From Nitrosomonas sp. Nm34 (lineage in GTDB: Bacteria > Pseudomonadota > Gammaproteobacteria > Burkholderiales > Nitrosomonadaceae), in assembly GCF_900113925.1 (NCBI RefSeq), contig NZ_FORD01000012.1, positions 27,673-91,672 on the forward strand: DNA of 64,000 bases. Direction: 5' to 3'. The stretch's first letter is position 1. Every line of letters starts with the position of its first letter. The notes beneath the pieces were generated by a model that worked only from the letters and a program-made list of their open reading frames with translations, ran no database searches and had not been told where the DNA came from. Shown one piece after another: positions 28,248 to 37,073 of the stretch. The translations under genes were made by a program, and so were the position numbers.

Positions 28248-29329
28248 ACTCAGCTTACGAGGTTTATTTTGGTGGGCCTGATCGCTCATCAGGTTATCTA
28301 CGGGATCTGCTGGCACAGCAGATTGCTGCTGTGCCAGCAGGAGGCTCTATCGATTGGGTAACTTATTATTTTCGTGATTTAGAGCTTGCCAGAGCGCTCA
28401 TCCAGGCTCAAAACCGAGGCGTCAAAGTGACTGTTTGTCTAGCAGGCAAGCCACGTGTTTCCGATGCTAATGATGACGTGATTGCCCTGCTTTCCGCACC
28501 AGAAGGTCTAGGTGATAAGTTTCGCACTGTCACGCTTACCGGGATACCTTCCCCGCCAAGAAGAGCATGGAGACCTCAGTTACATGAAAAGCTGTACTGC
28601 TTTTCGCATCCGAAACCCGTCGCGTTCATCGGTTCTTTTAATCCATCCGGAAACCAATTGGAAGAAAGATCGGATATTATTCGAGAGATTGGTGACCAGG
28701 ATCAGGGTCATAATACGTTGGTTGGGTGCTATGATCCGCTGCTCATTGAGAAACTGGTAAAGCATGCCCGACAGTTACATCAAAAATCACCAGGATTATT
28801 TTATCGATTTTCTGCAAATGCAAATCACACCATCAAAGGGACTGATACGACTATTTATTTTCTACCCAGCATGCGTCCCCATCCCGTCATGCAATTCTTG
28901 AATGAAATAGGCAAAGATGCGCGTATTCGTATTGCAGCCTCACATATCAGAGCAAAGCGGGCTGTTGATGTGATCGTGGGGCTGACTAAGCGAGGAGCAA
29001 TAGTGGAAATCATTGCAGAGCAAACGCTTAGACGTGTTACTCCGAACGTAGAGCAGCGATTGCTCTCAGCGGGAATTCGATTCAAGCGAAATGGTGATAA
29101 TTTACCCATGCATCTTAAGTTCATACTAGTTGAAGCCGGTGATCAGAAGTGGTCGATTTTTGGTAGTTTTAATTGGACGAAGCCTTCTTTCTGGTTGAAT
29201 CATGAAATTATTGCTATTTCCAGCAATTCGCATATTTTTAATGCTTTTTCCGATCGATGGAGTATATTGGCAAATGAAAAAGCCATTACACCTATCACGC
29301 CCGAGCGGTTTGGTTTAATTCCTGTTTAA
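28238..29329 (+). CDS. phospholipase D-like protein with two HxK motifs
   Basis: A 363-residue protein with two PLD-type half-sites: HEK (His116/Lys118) followed by FIGSFNPSGNQ, and HLK (His292/Lys294) followed by FGSFNWT. The canonical Asp of HKD is not evident in either half, but the HxK...GSxN pattern fits phosphatidyl- or polymer-phosphodiester transferases. No signal peptide or membrane segment is seen. ATG 28238 sits ten bases after GGAGG; a second ATG at 28244 forms an ATGA overlap with the upstream stop. The overlap with the ATP-grasp gene suggests the pair act together on a lipid- or phosphate-linked glycan. No toxin or restriction partner is adjacent. Confidence 0.75.
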   Translation: MQMNSAYEVYFGGPDRSSGYLRDLLAQQIAAVPAGGSIDWVTYYFRDLELARALIQAQNRGVKVTVCLAGKPRVSDANDDVIALLSAPEGLGDKFRTVTLTGIPSPPRRAWRPQLHEKLYCFSHPKPVAFIGSFNPSGNQLEERSDIIREIGDQDQGHNTLVGCYDPLLIEKLVKHARQLHQKSPGLFYRFSANANHTIKGTDTTIYFLPSMRPHPVMQFLNEIGKDARIRIAASHIRAKRAVDVIVGLTKRGAIVEIIAEQTLRRVTPNVEQRLLSAGIRFKRNGDNLPMHLKFILVEAGDQKWSIFGSFNWTKPSFWLNHEIIAISSNSHIFNAFSDRWSILANEKAITPITPERFGLIPV

Positions 29330-29355
29330 TGGTTGTAAGTTAGGTGCTATATCAT

Positions 29356-30756
29356 ATGAAAACTCGAGCTTCACCGCTAATTATTCCTGTTGAAAGCCAA
29401 GTTCGTGAGTTAGATGCGAAAATTCTTTTATCCTGTATTGCAGCTGAGCGTGGTTTTCCAGTCATCATGGGTTCCAGAGCGTATGCTCATTTCCAGGTAG
29501 CCTCCGTTCCTCGGGGAATTTATTTGGCGAAAAGTATGCGAAGCCTGAGTAGTTCAATGTTTAAGATATTGCGCCAACTGGGTCATGAGATTGTGGCGTG
29601 GGAAGAAGAGGCGCTGGTTCATCCACCTGCTGAGACATATTTTTCTCTGCGCTTGTCTCCTAAGACTATCAAAAATGTGTCGCATGTATTTGCCTGGGGT
29701 CAGGAAAATGTTGATCTGCTTCGACAATATCCTGCACTGCCTGAGAATATGCCCATCCATATTACCGGAAATCCGCGTGGTGATATGCTGCGGCCAGAAA
29801 TTCGTCCTTACTTTGCCCCAGAAGTTGAAAAGCTGCGTAGTCTTTATGGAGATTTCATTCTTATTAACACCAATTTCAGTGATGTAAACCCCTATATTCC
29901 CAGCGTGGGCTTATTTCTGCCAACAAAAGCTCCTTCGCAGCCAATCCGTTTAGGGCAGTCTGGTATTGGCATGAGCAAGGAGTTTGCTGAAGGTCTGCAA
30001 GCGCATAAACTGTCAGTTCTGGAGGATTTCAAACAACTTATTCCCATGCTCGAGCAGGCATTTCCTGAGTTAACTATCATTGTTCGACCTCATCCTAGTG
30101 AAAGTTATCAAATTTATCACCAAATTGCTGCGAAATGTCCGCGAGTAGTCATAACCAATCAAGGCAATGTCATTCCCTGGTTACTCGCTGCAAAAGCGAT
30201 GGTACACAATGGCTGCACGACCGGGCTGGAGGCTTATATGCTCGATGTTCCTGCGATCTCTTACCTGGCAACGCTTAATCAATATTACGACTATGACTTT
30301 CAAGGTTTGCCTACTAAACTCAGTTACCAATGTTTCAATTTTGAGGAACTGGCTGATATTTTGTCTCAGATTCTTAAGGGTGAAATAGGGGCAGCGGATG
30401 GCCAGGAGCGGCAAGATCTCATTGATTATTTCCTGGCAGCGCAAGAAGGGCCATTAGCTTGTGAGCGGATTGTAGATGTTTTGGAAGCCAGTGGTTACAG
30501 TAAAGGACAACCCCCGGCCAAACCACTCAGTACCTATCTTCAAGGATGGCTATTCACCAAGCTAAAAGCTGGCTTGACGAATCTCTATATGCGTCGCCCA
30601 GGTCCCAATCGGCTGGCCTACCATAATCACCGTTTTCCTGGAATTTCAGTAAAAGAAATTGAACAAAAAATTGCGCATTTTGGTAATTTATTAAAGCGCT
30701 TTGACAAGATTAAAGTTGCGCCATATGCTAAGCATGTATTCAGGATCAGCGCATAA
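29356..30756 (+). CDS. surface carbohydrate biosynthesis protein (GT-B-like)
   Basis: About 466 residues, matching the conserved family annotated as surface carbohydrate biosynthesis protein. N-terminal SPLIIPVESQVRELDAKILL and GSRAYAHFQVASVPRGIY are typical. VFAWGQENVDLLRQYP and ITGNPRGDML follow, and the C-terminal half has LTIIVRPHPSESYQIY and MVHNGCTTGLEAYMLDVPAI, the RPHP and NGCTTGLEA blocks of this fold. Reading is open from GTG 29344, but ATG 29356 has AGGTG nine bases upstream and is preferred. Family members sit beside NeuB/NeuA genes in many surface loci, as here, so transfer of the nonulosonic acid is a reasonable inference. Confidence 0.8.
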   Translation: MKTRASPLIIPVESQVRELDAKILLSCIAAERGFPVIMGSRAYAHFQVASVPRGIYLAKSMRSLSSSMFKILRQLGHEIVAWEEEALVHPPAETYFSLRLSPKTIKNVSHVFAWGQENVDLLRQYPALPENMPIHITGNPRGDMLRPEIRPYFAPEVEKLRSLYGDFILINTNFSDVNPYIPSVGLFLPTKAPSQPIRLGQSGIGMSKEFAEGLQAHKLSVLEDFKQLIPMLEQAFPELTIIVRPHPSESYQIYHQIAAKCPRVVITNQGNVIPWLLAAKAMVHNGCTTGLEAYMLDVPAISYLATLNQYYDYDFQGLPTKLSYQCFNFEELADILSQILKGEIGAADGQERQDLIDYFLAAQEGPLACERIVDVLEASGYSKGQPPAKPLSTYLQGWLFTKLKAGLTNLYMRRPGPNRLAYHNHRFPGISVKEIEQKIAHFGNLLKRFDKIKVAPYAKHVFRISA

Positions 30757-30782
30757 GTTTCTTACTTTACTGATTGATATCT

Positions 30783-31661
30783 ATGAAAACACCCAGAGTT
30801 GTTGCTGAAATAGGCTGTAATCATAAAGGTGACATTGAGATTGCACGTGAGATGATAAAAGTCGCCGCGAGCTTTGCTCAATGCAATTTCGTCAAGTTCC
30901 AGAAACGTTCGAATAAGGAGCTGCTTACACCTGAGGAGTACCATGCACCTCATCCCAATCCACAGAATAGCTATGGGGAAACTTATGGAGCACACCGTGA
31001 ATTTCTGGAATTTAATGTTGAGCAACATCAACAGTTAAAAGAGTGGTGCGAAGAGTATGGTATCGGTTATTCAACTTCAGTCTGGGATCTTACTTCGGCA
31101 AAGGAAATTGCAGATATCAATCCAGAATTCATTAAGATACCCTCAGCGTGCAATCTCAATTTTACTATGCTGGAATTCCTTGCTCGTAACTATAGCGGTG
31201 ATATTCATATTTCCGCGGGGATGACAACTCCTCCGGAGCTAGAACAGATTGTGAATTTGATGGAAGCACATGATGCCGCTCATCGGGTTGTGTTATATGC
31301 TTGTACCTCAGGTTATCCCGTGCCTTTTGAGCAGGTTTGCTTGCTGGAGTTACGAACTATAGAGGAACGGTTTGGCTCTCGCGTTAAGGAAATTGGGTTT
31401 TCTGGACATCATCTCGGAATAGCCATTGATTCTGCAGCCGTGGCATTGGGCGCATCCTGGATTGAACGGCATTTTACTCTGGATCGGACTTGGAAGGGGA
31501 CTGATCATGCCGCCTCATTGGAGCCAGATGGGTTACGCAAGCTGGTACGCGATGTGCGTGCTGTATCTAACGCTTTGACATTTAAAGATACCCCTATACT
31601 GGAAATTGAGTTACCGCAGCGTAATAAGCTCAAACGTTTGCAAGGCGTTCATTTCAACTGA
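30783..31661 (+). CDS. neuB: NeuB-family nonulosonic acid synthase
   Basis: About 292 residues, shorter than typical sialic acid synthases because the C-terminal antifreeze-like (SAF) domain is absent. The enzyme condenses phosphoenolpyruvate with a six-carbon sugar to form a nine-carbon sialic-acid-like sugar. Motifs include PRVVAEIGCNHKGDIEIA, FVKFQKRSNKELLTPEEY, FIKIPSACNLNF, HISAGMTT, VVLYACTSGYPVP, EIGFSGHHLG and ERHFTLDRTWKGTDHAASLE. The frame opens at TTG 30774; ATG 30783 is preferred although no good ribosome-binding site is visible. The downstream cytidylyltransferase overlaps its stop (TGATG). No epimerase is in the window, so the substrate is open; a mannose-derived KDN-type product is possible given the fused phosphatase next door. 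Confidence 0.85.
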   Translation: MKTPRVVAEIGCNHKGDIEIAREMIKVAASFAQCNFVKFQKRSNKELLTPEEYHAPHPNPQNSYGETYGAHREFLEFNVEQHQQLKEWCEEYGIGYSTSVWDLTSAKEIADINPEFIKIPSACNLNFTMLEFLARNYSGDIHISAGMTTPPELEQIVNLMEAHDAAHRVVLYACTSGYPVPFEQVCLLELRTIEERFGSRVKEIGFSGHHLGIAIDSAAVALGASWIERHFTLDRTWKGTDHAASLEPDGLRKLVRDVRAVSNALTFKDTPILEIELPQRNKLKRLQGVHFN

Positions 31662-32839
31662 TGCGCTGGGTTGCTTTTATGCCTCTGCGTGCGAATTCGA
31701 AATCGATTCCTGATAAGAATATCCGCTTCATCGCAGGTCGGCCTCTATTCGCCTGGAGTCTGGAACAAGCGATTACTTCACAGTGTTTTGATGAGATTTA
31801 CGTTGCTACCGATTCACCAAGAATACGAAAGAGAGTACTGGAAGAATTTCCTTCTGCTGTTAAAGTGCTGGATCGTTCGGCTGAAACGTGCACAGACACA
31901 GCGAGTACGGAAAGCGCTATGCTCGAGTTTCACCAGAAAATATCATTTGATGTGGTTAGTCTGATCCAGGCTACTTCACCGCTTACCCGTGCAGGTGATT
32001 TTCGTATGGCTAAGCATAAATTTGTTACTGACAATCTGGATTCTCTGCTAACTGCCGTGTCATCGAAACGTTTTTTCTGGACCCAATCAGCGATACCTAT
32101 TAACTATGATCCGGCTAATCGCCCAAGACGGCAAGATTTTGAAGGATGTCTCATGGAAAATGGGGCTTTCTACTTCACACGAGCAAAATTGCTGAAAGAA
32201 ACGGCCAGCCGTTTGGGCGGGCGTATCGGTATTCATCAGATGGCTGCTGAAACTGCAATTGAGATTGATGATGAAGTCGACTGGATGGTGGTGGAGCAAC
32301 TTCTGCTAAGGCAAAAATTAAAATCCACCCTCGGTGCTTCACAGATTAAAGCGTTTATCCTTGATGTGGACGGCACACTGACTGATGGTGGTATGTATTA
32401 TGGATCGGATGGTGAGGCATTCAAGAAGTTTAATACCCGCGATGCACATGGTTTGCAATTGCTACGTGAAAACGGCATCAAGGTTTGTGTCATGAGCTCC
32501 GAAGCTAGCCCTGCTGTTGCCGCGAGAATGAAGAAACTGAATATTGATGAATACTATCCAGGAATAAAAAATAAATTTGAAGTGCTTCAGAGTAAAGCTA
32601 AGCTCTGGCGGATATCTTTACAAGATATCGCCTATATGGGGGACGATCTTTGTGATTTAGACTGCATAAGCAGGGTAGGCACTGCTATGTGTCCAGCAGA
32701 CGCTGTTCCAGAAATTATACAGCGGGCTCATTACATTTGTACCCGCCCGGCTGGACATGGTGCTGTGCGTGAAGCATGCGATCTGATCCTTGGAATCAAT
32801 CTGGGAATGACCATGACTTCTCCAAAAAATCATTCTTAA
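31661..32839 (+). CDS. CMP-nonulosonate cytidylyltransferase fused to KdsC-type HAD phosphatase
   Basis: A 392-residue bifunctional protein. Residues 1-220 are an acylneuraminate cytidylyltransferase: AFMPLRANSKSIPDKNIR nucleotide loop, PLFAWSLEQAI, LIQATSPLTRAGDF and ENGAFYFT. Residues 228-392 are a KdsC-like HAD phosphatase: FILDVDGTLTDG with Asp235 and Asp237, FNTRDAHGLQLLRENGI, VMSSE and YMGDDLCDLDCI. The first half activates a nonulosonic acid with CMP; the second probably removes a 9-phosphate from the precursor. Animal CMP-sialate synthetases have the same architecture. ATG overlaps the upstream stop by one base, which implies coupled translation with the synthase. Confidence 0.87.
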   Translation: MRWVAFMPLRANSKSIPDKNIRFIAGRPLFAWSLEQAITSQCFDEIYVATDSPRIRKRVLEEFPSAVKVLDRSAETCTDTASTESAMLEFHQKISFDVVSLIQATSPLTRAGDFRMAKHKFVTDNLDSLLTAVSSKRFFWTQSAIPINYDPANRPRRQDFEGCLMENGAFYFTRAKLLKETASRLGGRIGIHQMAAETAIEIDDEVDWMVVEQLLLRQKLKSTLGASQIKAFILDVDGTLTDGGMYYGSDGEAFKKFNTRDAHGLQLLRENGIKVCVMSSEASPAVAARMKKLNIDEYYPGIKNKFEVLQSKAKLWRISLQDIAYMGDDLCDLDCISRVGTAMCPADAVPEIIQRAHYICTRPAGHGAVREACDLILGINLGMTMTSPKNHS

Positions 32840-32903
32840 AGCGGTAGTGGGTGTATTTCGTGTATTTCGCAGATCATCTCAAGATTAAGTATAAAAATTA
32901 CTG

Positions 32904-34145
32904 ATGCAAAATAAACTAGTCAGTTCAGCCAATCTGATACAGACTTCTTATGCATGGCAACACATATTGACAAAAGCCATGTTACTTTTTTTTGGTATTG
33001 CTCTGTGGAGCAAGTGGTTGAGTCTGCCTGCCGGTATCATTTTGACTGTACTCTGGATTTTAGATGGGGGGTTTAGCCGGCTGAGGGGAATAATCAAAGA
33101 TCCCTTCGTAATGGCAATACTCATTTTGTCTGGTGTGGTTGCACTCGGAACACTCTGGGGCGATTATCCTGAGTTTGGATATATAAAGTGGAGAAGATAT
33201 TTTGCTTTCTTGATCTTTATTCCTTTTTTATCTTTGTTGAATAAAGAGCGCTTGCCTTGGGCAATCGGGGGATTGCTCACTGGTTATTTCGGTGTTTTAC
33301 TGATGGGGTTTTATCAATGGGCGATTGTTGGCGTACAAGGAATTCCTCCTCTCAATATTAGCTATTTAAATTTTTCATTAATGCTCGGGATTGGAGTCAT
33401 GCTGACGATCTACCTGGCAAGCATAAATAGCGATAAAAAATTAAAGTCAGCACTCTGGTTTTTTGGAGGCTTCTTGTTGTTTCTTCAATTCAATCAGGAT
33501 GCACGTGGGCCTCTCCTGGCAACCCTGGTGTCGACGGGTTTATTAATTCTTCTACTCTATAAAACAAACATCAGAATATTGGCTGGTATTGCATCATCAT
33601 TAATGGCTGTGGTTCTTATATTTGCATTCAATAGCGCCAGCTTTCAGGGGAGGCTGATTCAAATCCTTGACGGTGTAAAGCTATACCAGCAAGGAAAATA
33701 TGGCACGAGCCTAGGCTATCGTCTTGCCATCTGGGATGTAGGTTTGCACGGTATTATGCAAAAACCATTAACTGGGTATGGTACAGGAAAAGCAGGAAGT
33801 TATTTCGAAGATACGATAACCACCTATAAAGATGGTCGTTATAAGAATCTACTTGAATATCATAAAACAACTAACTATCACAATGATTGGATTGAAATTG
33901 GCATGCATGTCGGAGTGCTTGGTATTTTCGCGTTAGCCTTTCTTCTAAAAAGCTGGTTTCAAACGCTACGCGCTTACCAGCTTCCTATCTTGGGAGTTAC
34001 CCTGGTCAGTTTTGTTTTCTTATCAGGCCTAACGGACACCTTTATTCTCTATAGCAAAATTCCTACTTTACTACTTGCCATTACCGCTATTGCCATCAGC
34101 TGGCAAAAAGTAACAGGAACAATTGAACTTGAGAGCTGCCACTAG
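32904..34145 (+). CDS. O-antigen ligase family membrane protein
   Basis: A 413-residue polytopic inner-membrane protein with about eleven hydrophobic segments. The Wzy_C/WaaL signature is a large periplasmic loop after residue 265 containing LGYRLAIWDVGLHGIMQKPLTGYGTG, then YHNDWIEIGMHVGVLGIFAL, which carries the conserved His and leads into the next helix. Members either join the finished O-polysaccharide to lipid A core (WaaL) or polymerise repeat units (Wzy); this sequence does not distinguish them by eye. ATG 32904 lacks a clear ribosome-binding site and lies 65 bp after the fused cytidylyltransferase gene, the last gene of the plus-strand polysaccharide block. Confidence 0.82.
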   Translation: MQNKLVSSANLIQTSYAWQHILTKAMLLFFGIALWSKWLSLPAGIILTVLWILDGGFSRLRGIIKDPFVMAILILSGVVALGTLWGDYPEFGYIKWRRYFAFLIFIPFLSLLNKERLPWAIGGLLTGYFGVLLMGFYQWAIVGVQGIPPLNISYLNFSLMLGIGVMLTIYLASINSDKKLKSALWFFGGFLLFLQFNQDARGPLLATLVSTGLLILLLYKTNIRILAGIASSLMAVVLIFAFNSASFQGRLIQILDGVKLYQQGKYGTSLGYRLAIWDVGLHGIMQKPLTGYGTGKAGSYFEDTITTYKDGRYKNLLEYHKTTNYHNDWIEIGMHVGVLGIFALAFLLKSWFQTLRAYQLPILGVTLVSFVFLSGLTDTFILYSKIPTLLLAITAIAISWQKVTGTIELESCH

Positions 34146-34161
34146 GTTAATCTGGCTATCA

Positions 34162-36126
34162 TCAATGACCCCGATATCCTCGGGCAATTCTATAATATAC
34201 CCACCGCAACGGTTTATTCTCACGCATGATTAATTGACTCTGTATGGGGCCAGGTTGATCAAGCATGTAAGTAATATCGTTACCCCAGCGGCCCTGCTCA
34301 AGATGGTTTTTCTCTATACCAACCAGTATGATCGGCCGCATGGTTGGCGGTTCCGATGGATACCAGAATTGATACATAGCGCCGCTGTCACCAAACATAT
34401 TACGTGAGCGAATATCCATAGGTTCTTTTCGATTGTAGAAAGACAGTGAGCTCGCAATCGGCCATTTGCTCATGCCTACGACAAGCGGCTTTTGTCCAGT
34501 TTGTTGCTGTATATTTTGAACGACTTTTTCAATTTCAATAGTTGTTTCACGCCAGAAATAACGTTTCATGAAATCCGGATAGGGAATACCTGGAAATCCC
34601 AGTACGACATAGTGCAGTATCAATGCATAGGCAATCATGGAAATTGCGATAGTCGGGTTCCATGCTGCCTGCAGACGGCTTGCGATATTGCCTAAATGAT
34701 GGGTCTGTCCCATCATCCATGCTATCGTTGGCAATACCGCTAACCATAGCGGAGCAGTCCAGTGAAAACGCATTGAATCGAACATACTGAGAACAAAAAA
34801 TACCGCAAGTGGCGTTCCAGTGAAAACCCGCAAAAACAAACGACACCTTTGTGCAGATTGATCACTATCTTGATTGCCACCTGTTATGAGCGCCCATGCT
34901 GCAGCAAGGAATCCAGTAGGTGTGAGCAGCACTAAAATGTTAAGGAATAGAAGATGTGCTGAGAATTGATCATCACCCGCACCTTCTAATCGTCGTCCTT
35001 GAAACAGGAATGAAGCCCAGTTATGTTCGGCATTCCAGATAATGACCGGAGTAAATAATAATAAGGCAAGCAGGGCAGCAAGATAGGGATGAGCACGTCG
35101 CATCCAGTGACGCGCGATGGGATCCAGGATAACAAACAATAAAGCTGCCATACCCAATAAGCCAATGGTATATTTTGAGAGAAGGCCGAGGCCGAATGTG
35201 ATTCCCATACCCAGCCAGGCAGAACTGCGGCCGGCTATCAGCGCGCGCTCCATGTAATAGAGTGTGGCGGCCCAGGCTGCGATCAAGGGCGCATCTGCTG
35301 TCATCAACATGCCGGTTGCAAAGCTAAAGGGTAAGATGGCCAGTAATAACAGCGTGCGCAACCCCGTCTGTTTGTCATAAAGGTTGCATGCTAATGCATA
35401 TAGATAACCCATTGTTATCAGACTGCACATGAATGCACTGATGCGGACCCCTAACTCATTATCACCAAAGATTGAGGTGCCAAGCCAGATCAGCCATGCA
35501 ACCATGGGTGGGTGATCAAAGAAACTCAGGTCCATATGCTGAGCATATACCCAGTAGTATGCTTCGTCTGGAATGAGCTGCGCTTGAACTAAATAGATCA
35601 AGCGCAGCAGGATAGCAAACACGATGATCCCAATCGTGGCCTCACGCCAGCCTATAGCTGGAGAAGGCAGCTGCTGCAGAAGCGGAAATATATAAAATAC
35701 GAGCCCCATATAACTCATCGCAGCGGTTATAACGATAACCGGAAAAATGGCCAGTGTGAGTGGTATATGCCAGACGTTAAGGAGCAAGGTTAGTAAGCCG
35801 CCGCGCATCAGCAAAACCAGGATACTGACTATCGAGTAGCGACTGAATAGCTGCCATCGCAGGGAGTTTAGGTCAATTGATTGAGGCAAGTATTTGGAAA
35901 AGAATGAGTAATTTATCGCACCAGCTATGAGAAAGCTTGTGATATGCGCTAATGAAAGACCAGCCTCACTATGCATTAGCAATAGGAAAGAACCTGCATC
36001 CACTGCCGCAGCAAGTAATCCGATAAAACAAAGGCGCCAGCTTATGTTGCCCGGGAGTACATTGTTAGGATACATTATTAAATGTTGTAGATAAGGCCAC
36101 CTGAGAAATTTTGCTAAAGATACCAT
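34162..36126 (-). CDS. GtrA-like / ArnT-type (GT39-like) fusion glycosyltransferase
   Basis: A roughly 654-residue integral membrane protein. The first 150 residues hold four helices of the GtrA type (WRLCFIGLLAAAVDAGSFLL, GAINYSFFSKY), a polyprenyl-sugar flippase-like domain. The rest is a GT-C glycosyltransferase like ArnT: AQLIPDEAYYWVYAQHMDLS with the catalytic Asp-Glu, FFDHPPMVAWLIWLG, TADAPLIAAW and GLGLLSKYTIG. Enzymes of this kind use undecaprenyl-linked sugars to decorate lipid A or polysaccharide on the periplasmic side. Reading is open to a TTG at 36210; ATG 36126 is the first ATG, but neither has a good ribosome-binding site. It is convergent with the O-antigen ligase gene, 16 bp away, and a repeat lies just upstream. 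Confidence 0.78.
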   Translation of the reverse strand: MVSLAKFLRWPYLQHLIMYPNNVLPGNISWRLCFIGLLAAAVDAGSFLLLMHSEAGLSLAHITSFLIAGAINYSFFSKYLPQSIDLNSLRWQLFSRYSIVSILVLLMRGGLLTLLLNVWHIPLTLAIFPVIVITAAMSYMGLVFYIFPLLQQLPSPAIGWREATIGIIVFAILLRLIYLVQAQLIPDEAYYWVYAQHMDLSFFDHPPMVAWLIWLGTSIFGDNELGVRISAFMCSLITMGYLYALACNLYDKQTGLRTLLLLAILPFSFATGMLMTADAPLIAAWAATLYYMERALIAGRSSAWLGMGITFGLGLLSKYTIGLLGMAALLFVILDPIARHWMRRAHPYLAALLALLLFTPVIIWNAEHNWASFLFQGRRLEGAGDDQFSAHLLFLNILVLLTPTGFLAAAWALITGGNQDSDQSAQRCRLFLRVFTGTPLAVFFVLSMFDSMRFHWTAPLWLAVLPTIAWMMGQTHHLGNIASRLQAAWNPTIAISMIAYALILHYVVLGFPGIPYPDFMKRYFWRETTIEIEKVVQNIQQQTGQKPLVVGMSKWPIASSLSFYNRKEPMDIRSRNMFGDSGAMYQFWYPSEPPTMRPIILVGIEKNHLEQGRWGNDITYMLDQPGPIQSQLIMRENKPLRWVYYRIARGYRGH

Positions 36127-36226
36127 TTGGAATTCGATCAGTTTATGTTTGTGGATAGGATTGATATGCAGCTTATCTCTGTTTTTAACTGACGGGAAGC
36201 TATTTTCCAAAATTGTGAATAGGGTC

Positions 36227-36333
36227 TTATTTTATTTCCAAATCAAAATTGACGCGAAGGCGAGCCGCAGACAATATCAATCATACGGCAAGGTGAAGCC
36301 AACAAAGTCAATTTTGATTTGGAAATGGAATAA
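36227..36333 (+). repeat. MITE-like element family 1, copy D (best preserved)
   Basis: A 107-bp element with long terminal inverted repeats. The inner 20 bp are perfect: ATTTCCAAATCAAAATTGAC (36234-36253) against GTCAATTTTGATTTGGAAAT (36307-36326). They extend outward as TTATTTT/GGAATAA. The core is GCGAAGGCGAGCCGCAGAC plus CATACGGCAAGGTGAAGCC. There is no coding capacity, as expected for a non-autonomous element. Confidence 0.92.
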
Positions 36334-36361
36334 CTTGTTTAGCTTACTTGATACCAATCAG

Positions 36362-36937
36362 CTAACTCGTTAACGTGATAATGACGGGTTTCTTTCTCCG
36401 AGTAGGGGGCGTCTCCCCACTTGGGTAACCAAGAATAATCGGGACAATAATAGAAAATTCTTCCGGGATATTTAATTTAACCTTGATATCTGGCGTATTT
36501 AAAGCTGTCAATGCAGCACCGATTACACAGCTTCCCAATTTCATGGCACATGCTGCCAGCATCAGATTCTCGGCTGCCAGCCAGCAATCCGCAGCTACAC
36601 AAGACCCGGTTTGTTTCGAGCAAATCAGAATCAGCGTACTCGCGTCGTAGAAAATATTGAAATCAGGTTCAGTAAAGGAACCAGGGGCGCGTCCTGCTAT
36701 TTGAAGTTCTCCAGCAAACAGAGGTTTGGCATAATCTGAAATATCTTTTAATAGCTGTTTATCGCGAATAATGGCAAATGTCCATGGTTCCTCATGTAAT
36801 GCTGTAGGACCATGTATAGCGGCTTCTAGAAGGATGTGTATAGCGCCCAAGTCAACTACTTGCTCAGTGTAATTACGAACACAACGCCTAGCTAGAATTG
36901 CCTCAAAAACAGTCATTTCAACCAGTGTTTCTTGCAT
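36362..36937 (-). CDS. nitroreductase-family flavoprotein
   Basis: A 191-residue flavoprotein of the nitroreductase superfamily, which reduces nitro, quinone or other electron-poor substrates with NAD(P)H in the cytoplasm. FMN-site features are AILARRCVRNYTEQ (residues 13-26), the AAIHGPTALHEEPWTFAII block, and the C-terminal half LAAENLMLAACAMKLGSCVIG. ATG 36937 follows AATAGGAGTTGGCT; an upstream TTG at 36943 is less likely. A TACGTATTTATACGGA site lies 62-77 bp before the start, and the genes immediately upstream encode a FixJ-like regulator and its kinase, so control by that pair is likely. Nitroreductases are common members of low-oxygen regulons. Confidence 0.87.
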   Translation of the reverse strand: MQETLVEMTVFEAILARRCVRNYTEQVVDLGAIHILLEAAIHGPTALHEEPWTFAIIRDKQLLKDISDYAKPLFAGELQIAGRAPGSFTEPDFNIFYDASTLILICSKQTGSCVAADCWLAAENLMLAACAMKLGSCVIGAALTALNTPDIKVKLNIPEEFSIIVPIILGYPSGETPPTRRKKPVIITLTS

Positions 36938-36998
36938 AGCCAACTCCTATTGCAAATCTTATTTTGGTTACCGTATCAAGAATCGATGCGAGAGGCTA

Positions 36999-37014
36999 TC
37001 CGTATAAATACGTA
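36999..37014 (-). promoter_or_regulatory. TACGT-N6-ACGTA motif, site 3 (nitroreductase promoter)
   Basis: On the minus strand it reads TACGTATTTATACGGA, one base from the perfect palindrome. It is centred about 70 bp before the nitroreductase start codon, a standard distance for an activator site. Confidence 0.6.
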
Positions 37015-37073
37015 TATATTTTTTGCTGCTTACTGTAGCGGTGACGTTGAGTTAACGCTGGCAAAGCACAGCA

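Noticed and set aside
28238..29329. PLD-type restriction or toxin nuclease
   Set aside because: No restriction, methylase or secretion partner nearby; the coupled ATP-grasp gene and polysaccharide setting fit better.
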